The notes under the pieces are model-generated. The model made no database searches. It was not told where the DNA came from and worked only from the letters and a program-made list of their open reading frames with translations. Shown in pieces: positions 12,489 to 21,929 of a stretch of 64,000 nucleotides of DNA (its first letter is position 1; every line of letters begins with the position of its first letter). Location: NCBI RefSeq assembly GCF_021155775.2, contig NC_060237.1:19304970-19368969 (forward strand), in the 5' to 3' direction. The position numbers and the translations under genes are program-made. Origin of the DNA: Neodiprion pinetum (taxonomy: Eukaryota; Arthropoda; Insecta; Hymenoptera; Diprionidae).

Positions 12489-15270
12489 AACGCGAGGATC
12501 AGGACGACAGGACGACAGGCTTGCGGGATAAAGGTGAATGAGGAAAGGACTAGACTCGGGTTCCAATTAAACCTGAATGGGATGCGATATGGGAGAAGGT
12601 CTTCGACGCGACGTACTTGAGGATTATTGGTAGGTACAAACGTGCAGCGTGTAAGTTGAGCCTGGAAGTCGCAACCTCGGATAAAAGTTCGCCCCATGAA
12701 TGAGAAGAGAAAAGTAATTTCCTTCAAAGAGTCGGCGGTGATCTGAAACCGAGAAAGAATTAGAAGAAGGAGAAGAAGCGCTGCCGCTGCCGCTGCCGCG
12801 CAGGTTAAAAGTTGAAACTTGATGAATGAATCGGAGGAAAAATTTTCAAATCTTAATTGCGGGGAAATGGGTTGTAATGATGTAAAATATTACCCCAGGG
12901 CGGGAGGGAAAAAAGATGCTGACTCTTATTACCGGAGAAACTGAACCTTTTAATCTAACGGCCAGCTGCAAATGCTGACGTTGCACCTTTTCAGCTGATT
13001 GGCTACAGCTAGACTTTTTTTCGTAATTTATTTTTATTCTTCCTTTCTTTCCGGTTATAGGTAGTTTTCTCGATTTCGCGTTATTTTTTACTTGTTTATT
13101 TATTTATTTATTTTTTTTTTTCTTCATTTTTGTTATTCTTTTCAACTATTATTTATGTCCGACTGAAAAACGATTATTTCAACTGCGCTCTGCTTCAACC
13201 TCTGACATAATTTGCATGCTTCGCGAAACTGAAATCACCCTCTAATAGGTTTCGTAGTGTAATGTAGAAGGAAAATCCCAGAGTGGATGTAATTATGCTA
13301 GAGAATTATTCTTCGGATTCGTATTTTATTTACAGCTTTTTTTTTTCATTCCAGTTGAAGTTTGATGTGTGGAGTTTAAGAATTTTATCGAAGTAAGACT
13401 GAAGCTGTTCAATTATGAATTCAATTGAAATTAGTCAGTGACCCCCTTGTACGCAAAACTTCCAAATGCCCTTAAGATCGATTGAAAACGAATGACTGTT
13501 CACAATATTGCACATACTGCAGTATCCCGCCATTTATTTGACGGTAAAAACATATCCGCCATTCAATTTTGTGAAATATGGCGTATCGTCCCATCACTGA
13601 ATATCCTGAAGATCTTGTTAGTCAGTTGAAGAAATCTGCCATTCCGAATCGCTGTAGTTATTCACGAACGATAAACTCATAATTTGATTGAAGATGAAAT
13701 TGAATCATAATTTATAAAAACTCGGAAAACAATATACAATATTCGAGCTAATCAAATGATAGAATTACATATATGCAAAATCTTCAGAGTTAACGATACT
13801 TACTTCCACCTTTCTGATTGAAGTTCATAATCTACAGATTTTTGCCCGTATCCGAGTCAATTTTCATCCTATATAAAAATCAACATACAAATATTTTTGC
13901 AATTATTTGATCGTTACAAAAAATTGCACCAAAAATTTTTCAACGTGAGATTGAATTAATTGTTCGAATTTCCTATTTCTTCAGCGTCCACGTTTATTGT
14001 TTTTTTCCAGACTAATTTCGGTTTCGTCTTCAGTTTTTTAACTGTCGGTAAACATCAAACATCACGATAATCTAACGAAAATATTATTATTCGGATCAGT
14101 TTAACTGATGCCACGTAAATTGATACGTTTCTTTAATTCATTAATTGGTATTATTCGTGTGGAAATGACTGATTCTGGACAATCACAAATTCGAAAATCC
14201 ATTGACAATTATTTCCACTAAATGGTGAATTTGAAAAAAAATAAAGTCGTCATTATCGTTGTTGTTGTTTTACTTTTACGAAGACGAGAATAAATTTATA
14301 CCAAAGCTAATATTGTTTTTCCAATTCGTGAGTATGAAATTTTGTGAAAAGAAAAAACCAACCAACACAATATCTGTGACGCTCCGGCCATGTGCAGTTT
14401 GTAAAAAATATCAATGTTAGGCGCCAATTGCTTTCTGAAATAATAATTAATAATATGGGCTATGCATAGACCTTGGGTTAGGTAAATGAGCGTGATGAAA
14501 AATGAATATGAGTTTATTCAAGCAATTATCACGATAAGAGGAATACATATGATGGGTTGGAGCAAGAGTGCTAGATGTTTAAAAGTTAGCACAATTTCAA
14601 GTGTATTTGGGATGGGTGAGTACTTTGGATAATTCTACTTCCGCTAGCGGATAGCTGGACATGTAAGGATAATACTTAACCTCCAATATTGGAAAGTTGT
14701 ACACAGGAATAAAATGGTAACTAACAATAAAACCTCAGCTATCGGATGGTTAGAGAATAAATAATAATTTCGGTTTCGTTTTGTTCCTGTTAATCTTTAC
14801 GAGGACCTGCTAACGAATTATAACTTTGTAATTTAAATTACGATGGTAACAAGAAGTGTTTAACTCTTGGTTAAATGTAGCGCGACGAAACGTCGTTCCG
14901 GAAGTTATATATATATATTTGACTTTACTAAGCGAATAACGCGAAGCTAGGACATGAATTTAAATATTAAGATCTGCTACTTTCAAAAATCAATATCTTG
15001 ACGAGCAGAAGGACCAAAGTCAATCGGGGCGCACGACTGCTGATTTAACTCGTGATATCAACGAGCCTCGGTGAGAAGAGTTCACTAATTCAAATTCAAA
15101 CGTTGAAGGTAAATTCAAAACATATTGACAGACAGAAGGACCGAAGTGAAATTCGCGATGCGCCAGTTCAATACATGTATACGAGCAGATCTGATTAGCT
15201 GCTTTTGCCGATTGATTAAGCCCTAGTTATTAATAATAATATGCTAATTTGTTTATGGGACAATTATGAG
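12489..15270. other. AT-rich unassigned DNA
   Basis: No gene supported. It includes a (CTGCCG)3 stretch (12781-12799) and a (TTTA)n run (13095-13112) followed by a T-run. An imperfect direct repeat of about 40 bp sharing CAGAAGGACC is present (about 14995-15040 and 15118-15160). The 14380-15240 part has a mobile-element look (TGTGACGCTCCGG, ACGAAACGTCG) but I could not define its boundaries. Confidence 0.45.
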
Positions 15271-15970
15271 TCCCAACAAAAAAGAGTCCGGTCAATCGCC
15301 CCCATCTTGGCCGCCATTTTTTAACGAACCGAAATTGTGGCGAGTTTTAAATACATGTAAGTAGGTAGAAGCGTTGATGTTGTATGATAAACATATTGCA
15401 ATATTACACCGAGAAAAATTTCATTTGTTACAGTAACTAGAAAACTTGAGTAAAACAGCTGTCGTTAAAAAAACTGTTTGAATATTGTTGGAATTACGAA
15501 AAACGAAGTACGCGTAACCATTTTGCGCTATTGCCGACCCTTTTTTGGTAATTGCAACGGAAAATCAGTTTGTGAGGTTTATTCTACTTTTTTAGTTAAA
15601 TAAGGCTTTAACGTCAATTTATTGTTGCACAAGCGTTAAATTTTCGCAACAGTTACAAGAGAATATAGTAACAGTGATCGTAATGAGAAAGAATAGTAAC
15701 GGATACTAGACTTTCCGGTAACAGCTGGAAAACTAATTTTCATTTTGTACCTAGAACTATATTTTTCGATTGTGGTAAAAAAATGAAAATAGTTAAGGAC
15801 TGAGCGGTAACCGAAACTAAAAATTTCTCTCAGCGTAGCTTGTAATGTGTTCATTTATTATCATTAACGCTTCTACCTACTTATATGTGTTTAAAACTTC
15901 CCACAATTTCGGTTCGTCAGAAAATGGCGGTCAAGATGGAGGCGATTGACCGTACTCTGTTTTGTAGGGA
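15271..15970. mobile_element. Palindromic element interrupted at its centre
   Basis: Left arm 15271-15406 and right arm 15836-15970 are 136 and 135 bp and pair at about 85% over their outer 110 bp. Shared blocks are GGTCAATCGCC, GACGGTCAATCGCC-like ends, ACCGAAATTGTGG and AAGTAGGTAGAAGCGTT. Between them sits a complete CACTG-ended transposon (15407-15835). Without that insert the element would be an almost complete palindrome of about 270 bp. No coding capacity. The outer limits (TCCC...GGGA) are approximate because I could not identify a target duplication. Confidence 0.75.
15407..15835 (+). mobile_element. CACTG-ended MITE, copy A (nested)
   Basis: A 429-bp element starting CACCGAGAAAAATTTCATTT and ending CTCTCAGCG, with TA on each side (15405-15406 and 15836-15837). 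Closely related to copies at 25317, 34906 and 38772: shared internal blocks are GGAATTACGAAAAACGA, CATTTTGCGCTAT, GTAACAGTGATCGTAATGAG and GACTTTCCGGTAACAGCT. Terminal inverted repeats are only about 15 bp. There is no transposase frame. CACTG termini recall the CMC group (CACTA, Mirage, Chapaev); this is inference from termini only. Confidence 0.88.
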
Positions 15971-16361
15971 TATTAGATCGAGTGAAGCTCGTTGTTTTAC
16001 CCCGCGCACTCATTTGTTTGCCGGTCGGCGGAATAAATTAATAACATTGTGTAAAAACAGCGAGTGAATTCAAATAAATTACAAGTGAAATTACATTAGA
16101 CGTGGTCAGACACGTTACACATCATTGCATATTTTCATTCATATCTTGTGTGTAACAACAGTAGCTACGATTAATTAACTATCACTTTCGCAAAATTACA
16201 ATCCCTTCCATAACTAAGTCTGTAAGAAATAATTAATTGAAAAGAAGAACCCAAAGCCGTGCATCGTGACCTTTAGGGATGTACCATGAATCGTACAAAG
16301 TATCTACCGATAACCTATAAAGAAAAAATAAAAAAATACAATACAAAACCCTCGTAACAGT
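15971..16361. other. Unassigned DNA
   Basis: AT-rich sequence with no gene or repeat seen. Confidence 0.4.
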
Positions 16362-16538
16362 TTACAAGACGGGCTGATTTACTTTTTCGGATCTCGCGAC
16401 CGCGTCGCGACGCTGCAGGGGCGGGGGGACGAAACGAAGCGCCTGCGCCGCCCCCAGATTCTCCAACAGTCTTCGGTTAACTCCCGAAAGCTTCGGACCG
16501 CGTCGAATTACCACCGATTTACCGGCACGCGTTTCACT
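16362..16538 (-). CDS. GC-rich island; candidate minus-strand terminal exon
   Basis: A sharp GC- and CpG-rich island (about 16375-16545) sits in AT-rich surroundings. On the minus strand it is preceded by a T-rich acceptor (GTTTGTTTTTTTTCAG, AG at 16539-16540). It is open for 58 codons to TAA at 16362, giving a basic peptide containing GKSVVIRRGPKLSGVNRRLL. A donor-like GTAAAT near 16384 could end the exon sooner. The plus strand also has long open frames here, as expected in GC-rich DNA, so strand and coding status are uncertain. It could instead be a CpG-rich promoter or enhancer for the plus-strand 5' exon at 17040-17183. No family recognised. Confidence 0.27.
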   Translation of the reverse strand, partial: SETRAGKSVVIRRGPKLSGVNRRLLENLGAAQALRFVPPPLQRRDAVARSEKVNQPVL

Positions 16539-17039
16539 GAAAAAAAACAAACAAAAAAACGTAAATGAAAATATTGTCGATATGTGAGGAATTTCGCCCA
16601 AGTTTCAACCATCGTGAAAACAACAGCAGCACGCAAATTTCCTCGTCACGTTGCGATGGTGATTAAACTGCTCCTCTGATCGCAGCTTTTGTGTTACCTT
16701 AGATTTGTGTCTGACCGTAACGGTTATAACGCTACTTAAATCGTTAAAAGTACTTGTTTCGATGTCGCTGAAAACTGTGGATGTTGTGTGAGCGTGAAAA
16801 TGGAATAGAATCTTGTATTTACCTTTTTTTTTTTTTATCAATATTTAAAGTGACAGTTGGAATCTCCGAAGACTCAAGTCGAAATATTACGACCCCTGCA
16901 CGTGTCCGATGTGAAATAAACTCGAACGGTTGGGGAATTCGGTGTGAAGAATGTAATTAGCGTGTAATTATTTGTGATAACTCGAGAGATGATATAGTAT
17001 AATAAATTCGCATCGTGGAACGACGAGTGGAATTCGTAC

Positions 17040-17074
17040 AGTGAAGTTGAAACTAAAGCCGAGGAATCAAAATC

Positions 17075-17114
<40 letters not shown>

Positions 17115-17183
17115 TCGCAGGAAGAGGAAAAAAGGAGTTTATCACAGATGTGAATTCAACCCTTCGCTTGCAAGCCCCAAATG
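17040..17183 (+). other. Candidate 5' exon ending ATG|GTAAGA
   Basis: An initiator-like TACAGTG (A at 17040) is followed by purine-rich, UTR-like sequence with a (GA)n tract. It ends in CCCCAAATG|GTAAGAA: a start codon at 17181-17183 abutting a strong donor at 17184. A 5'UTR exon whose only codon is ATG, spliced in phase 0, is a known arrangement in large insect genes. AT-rich TATAATA lies 42 bp upstream, too far to be a good TATA box. I could not identify exon 2. A Y-rich acceptor at about 17616 and later ones are compatible in phase but give unconvincing peptides. Confidence 0.35.
17077..17111 (+). repeat. (GA)n microsatellite
   Basis: An uninterrupted GA run of about 35 bp, inside the candidate 5'UTR exon. 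GA tracts in insect promoters and 5'UTRs are often GAGA-factor or CLAMP-type sites; that role is not shown here. Confidence 0.95.
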
Positions 17184-17573
17184 GTAAGAATTGTTCATTC
17201 TATGAGGTACGGAATATTAATTTCAATGAAAAATAAGGAAGGGAGGATAAGAATAGCGGATGATAGAAAAGGCTTGCAATTTTTATCTCGCATATTGCGA
17301 GTTATAACGTTCAGCCACACGCCGATTCTATCCCGAGTCCTCAGTTTTTTTTCCGTTTTTTAAATCTGACAGTGCCTATAACTATTCTTGGGTGATAAAA
17401 AGTCGTACCTTTTTCAACCCCCCGCGGCACGTTTATTCGTGCAGCCATTTTTTTTCGCACATCGCCGCGCTGCGAACCTTTTCAAATAAAGAAACCCGGC
17501 GTCGTAAATTAAGTTATCCAAAATCTGGGAGCCGATATTGCGATTGGGGTCCTCCGCTTGGAACCGAACTTGG

Positions 17574-17592
17574 CTCTCTCTCTCTCTCTCTC
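17574..17592 (+). repeat. (CT)n microsatellite
   Basis: A short CT run of about 19 bp, followed by a pyrimidine-rich stretch ending in CTCAAAG at 17616. It could act as the polypyrimidine tract of an acceptor. Confidence 0.9.
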
Positions 17593-17859
17593 TTTCTCTG
17601 TTTATCTGTCTCAAAGAATAAATGCTCCTCTCTTCCTCTCCACTCTCCCTCTACCTCCTTCGATTTGCCATTGAACTCGGTCCTTCGAGATCATCTTGGA
17701 AAACGATACAAATCGGTAAACAATCGAACAAAGATCAACAAGAGATGTTTCTGCCCGCTTCGAGTGGCCTTCATCATACATATACATATATGTGTGTATA
17801 TAATTTATGTGTGGAACTGTTTCCGATTAGGACTATATTTTTTACATATTTTATATTAA

Positions 17860-18202
17860 GGTGGTCTTTATTTAGGGCGTTGACAAATTTTTTCCGTGTT
17901 GTCCCTCAAATCGACCGCAAACAATTCAAAAACAATTTTCTAAATTTTTTATATTGTTATCTCAACTCCTTATACTGTCCCACGAAGCTTTTGTTTCGCC
18001 ATAAGAACAACATGGGATTTTATGCTCGGTTTGAACTTTATTTTTTTTCTACGGCAATTTTCCTGAGAAAAATCTAAATCAAACGGAGATTTATCAAGTA
18101 GATCGTCAAAAAGAGCTCGAAGGCAATTCTTTTCGAATTATTTGGAATTTATTTGTGGGGCGAAACGGAAAAAATTCGTCGACACCCTAAATAGGGACCA
18201 CC
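17860..18202. mobile_element. 343-bp foldback element (GGTGGTC ends)
   Basis: The ends are inverted repeats: GGTGGTCTTTATTTAGGG on the left and the complement of GGTGGTCCCTATTTAGGG on the right. Pairing stays recognisable for at least 85 bp through AATTTTTTCCGT on both arms. The interior has no defensible gene. No target duplication could be read. Single copy in this window; superfamily not assigned. Confidence 0.75.
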
Positions 18203-20644
18203 GTGATGGTATATATGGATGTATTTTTTGCTGGAAGAAGGTCTAAGCGATAGTTTTCGTCAAAACTCCTTCCCTCTAAATCAAAGTTCATAATTTAACA
18301 AAAATCTTCCCGATGTATAGAATTTTTAACTCAAAACTTAATTTTCCGACCTAGTCACAGCAATAGAGAAAAATATTGCCCTGATTCAAAACAGCCCAAT
18401 ACACATTCTTCAATTTTTATGAATCATTATTAAATGGCATTGAGACTTTGATCGATGATTTAGAGGAGTAAGTAATTATATCGAAGCCTCCTTGCGACAA
18501 GGCCAAGCAATTGGGTGATATAATTTGGCAAATATACGAGTTCCTTATCAGGTGATGTTTGACGTTTGTTGACATTAACTTGCCTAAGAGGATACCGTAC
18601 TCATCGTCATTCTTTACCGACCGTATAAAATGTCACGTATTTTGACTGTTATCAGAATCTTGTAGGCATCGTTAACGCGAAAAAGCCGATAGATATATTC
18701 CGGCAATTAGCGGTAATTCAATTATACAGGATTGATGTATAAGCCTTTTAGCATAACTGGTGCGCTAAAAAAGAATTATTCCCACGTTTCTGATCGACGT
18801 TGCATGCGGAATTCCGCGGTTTTTTTCCGTCAGCTTGGCACGCAAAGATTCTAGTAATAGTTAAAAACATAAATGACACTTCAAGCGGTCGGCAACGACT
18901 CATTACAGAGCCTTCTTAGTGCGAAATAATACGACGTTGGCACTCTAGATGAGTGTTGGCGGAAATGGAGTGCCTGAAGACCACTTAAAAGTATCGTTGT
19001 CATCCCTTTTCCGAAACGAGACTTTAATTTATGCCAAAAGAAGAAAATTTCTTTCGGCACTCGTCGCATTAAATGATACGATAAAAAAAAATCAGTTTTA
19101 TAATTTTATATTGCATTTATTACATTTAATCCTCCTTTTTATTCTGGTTACCAGTTACTACGTACAGATTTTTCCGACCGTCTCTATACAATTTTGCGTC
19201 CACTATATTACATGGTGAGATTAATCTGTTGAATAAATAATATAAAATAAAATTCACTCTCGAGGCTGTGAAAATTTCCCAAAGTCATGACTGTTTTTCG
19301 ATTATTCGTACAGAGCGGAAGATCAAGCAGCGAAATAATCGGTCTTCGATTTACGTTTCGTTGTACACTCGAAAAGTGAATCGATAGGTCTATAGTCCAT
19401 ACCTATATAACACTTGCTCATCTGTCAAATTGAATTTTTTATATTTATTTCTAGTTTTCTCACTCGCCACGCTCCCCCGGCTCGATAATTCGTAATGGAT
19501 TGACGGAAACTCCCGACGTGGCGAGGTTCCCTACCAATAAAAGATATTACGGAAATAAGGTTTCGAGTAGATATACGTCGAGGCAACTCGCGTTAGAAAG
19601 TCTGTAGAAAGAAAAAAATAAAAATTCCAAATAACCGACAATATTTCACATCTTTCACCGCAAATCTGGCCCAGCTTTTTTTTTCTTACCCTTTTTTAGG
19701 CCGGATTACTTTGTCTGTTTTCGTAAGTCTGAACGTTTTTTTGAACGCTCTTTCTCTCTCTCTCTCTCATTTAATTAACTTTTTACCTACATCGAGTGAA
19801 ACGCTTTTCTCAAACGTGAATACAACTTTAAAATTTGACTGAACTCTTGATGTAAAATCGCTACGTTTTCCAACCGTGATTATCCTTCATCAATGCCAGT
19901 TTTCCACGAAAAAGGGATCGTGTAACAGCCTCGCACACTGTTGGGCTTACCTTCTGCAAAGAATTTCTGAAAAGTTCTGACTGTGCTTCAACATTTTCGT
20001 TAACGTTTACTTTTAAAGGCCAGGAAGGATTATTTTGACCCCGGAAATTGAGGGATGTTTAAAATAATGTGTTGTTTCCCAATCGTATTGTCGATGTGCT
20101 GCCTAAATATTTGAAAACACGGCTGTGTGAATTGTGAAAAGTGTCTCCAAATGCGAGAGAATTTTTTTTAATGTATACACACATACATATATTATTATTT
20201 ATTTTTTTTTTATTCTTATAAGCGACGTTTTTTTCGCTGAAACACATACAATATGCGTCAGGATCGTGCCCAAAGAAAGAAAAAAAGAATGGAGAGAGTG
20301 AGAGAAGGCCATTAGGTAATTTAAATATTCACCCGAAAAAAACAACAATAATGCCAACCCTTAGGATATTATCGTAGGCAAAAAAGTTGGCACCTGGCGA
20401 GTCGCGCAACCGATTGTCACAGTGATTATCATCCTGTACATCAGAAATGTCAAGCTGGCTTATAACCGTATGAATAAATCATTTCTAATTATCTCTTTTT
20501 GGGAAGTGTGGGCGGGAAGGTGCGCCCCGGGATATTTCGCACTTGTCTCACAATTGGTACGCCTGTAAAGTGTGTATGTATCTATGTACGTATGTACAAA
20601 CGATATTTCGCAGCTGTCTGAAAACTTTTCTCAGTCATCAACAT

Positions 20645-20697
<53 letters not shown>

Positions 20698-21167
20698 ATT
20701 TTAGCTATTCGCTTTTTCGATTGGACGATAGCTAACTTTCTAACCGTCTTTATAACTCTTGCGAACCATTTTCGATTATTATAAATATACGAGTACCTAC
20801 ACGTAATTGCATATTTTCTATATTATCATCGATGATAAAATCGCATTGTTAGCCTAATGCCTCTGCTCGTTGTAAATACATATATCGCTAGCTAGATGCG
20901 TGCTCAATACAGGTTGTCACGTTAGGTATTCCAGTTTGAGATATAATCAAGAGGCAAAAAAATATACATTAGTCATCGTGCATTAATTTCAATACCTTTA
21001 ATGCTTCCCCGTGGAATTTGGTGATCACGATGCGTTTTCATAGCTAGATGAACTTGGCTGGGGAAATTTCTCCGCCTGTTCGATTCTAAATTGCCGATCT
21101 TCAGCCGGATGGAAAAACGGACTCAATGGAGATTCGGCTGAAAAAGAATGAAATTTATGCATGATCT
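18203..21167. other. Unassigned DNA
   Basis: AT-rich sequence without a supportable gene. It contains a short CT run (19751-19768), a T-run at 20202-20211 and the long CT microsatellite at 20648-20695. Confidence 0.45.
20648..20695 (+). repeat. (CT)n microsatellite, 48 bp
   Basis: An uninterrupted CT/TC run, the longest dinucleotide repeat in the window and a probable length polymorphism. Confidence 0.97.
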
Positions 21168-21342
21168 ATGACATTCTGCATAGTGATGGGATTTTTTATC
21201 GCGAAACATAACGGAGAATGCGAAAAAGAGGGTCGAATAGACTCGCTACCTGATCCTGAAGACCCCTCAAACTACGACTTTGGCCAAAGCTTACAAATCC
21301 AAATTCATATCACATCCGCCGGTCAGTTGATTTATTTGACAG
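21168..21342 (+). CDS. Candidate exon 1 of a two-exon gene
   Basis: ATG at 21168 opens a 58-codon frame. It starts with a hydrophobic MTFCIVMGFFIA and continues into an acidic, proline-containing part (RIDSLPDPEDPSNYDF). The frame ends at ACAG|GTATAT (donor GT 21343-21344), leaving one extra base (phase 1). Spliced to 21724-21929 it would encode a 126-residue protein. The short N-terminal hydrophobic stretch could be a signal peptide, but a lysine and histidine follow closely. Several out-of-frame ATGs lie just upstream, which weakens this start. No family recognised; support is reading-frame and splice consistency only. Confidence 0.27.
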
Positions 21343-21723
21343 GTATATTATTATACCGAAAGCGAAATCGGGAAGAATTATATTCATTATTAAAATTGTA
21401 GACGAATAGTTTTTGAAATCAATGAATTAATTATCGGTTGATATACGAACTGTGTATTGAATAAAATATTTTCTCTGACCAGGCAATTTTTTCTTCGGTG
21501 TATAATTTTTTTTCAATATTTCAAGTCAAGTTTCACATTGCAGAAGGTCCAAATCTTATCTAAATTCAATTATTTATACCTTATAAAAAACATATGCCAT
21601 CGATGAGGAAAATTTGAAAGACATTCCGTCGTGTTTTTTCGATTTATCGGGAAACTAAAATGCATGTAACGTAAATATCTAGTATTACATCCGCTTCGTC
21701 TTGACTCATCCTATAAATTTCAG

Positions 21724-21929
21724 GTCGCTTGTTTCCCGCTGTATCAAATCTTCCAAATCGCATTACCGTTGCGGTAAAATTAGTCGGAAATTTCATGCCA
21801 AGAGAGAAAGAGACGGGGAGAGATTCTCTCTCGGGTATCTGGAATAGTCGAGGAGCACGTTACAGCGAGAGATGCTGGATGCTGCATGAACCGAACGAAG
21901 GGATGGGCGGGGTGAGGCATCAGGGATAA
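21724..21929 (+). CDS. Candidate exon 2 (terminal) of a two-exon gene
   Basis: The acceptor is well formed: a branch-like TTGAC about 20 nt upstream and CCTATAAATTTCAG ending at 21723. Entering with two bases (phase 1, matching the donor at 21343) the frame stays open for 67 codons to TAA at 21929. It reads through LPNRITVAVKLVGN and a basic, glycine-containing C-terminus. The implied intron is 381 bp. A variant poly(A) signal, ATTAAA, lies near 22245. The opposite strand is also open across part of this exon, so the coding strand is not proven. Function unknown. Confidence 0.3.

Noticed and set aside
17392..18077. Two overlapping frames of about 150 codons
   Set aside because: They read through a CT microsatellite and into the 17860-18202 foldback transposon.
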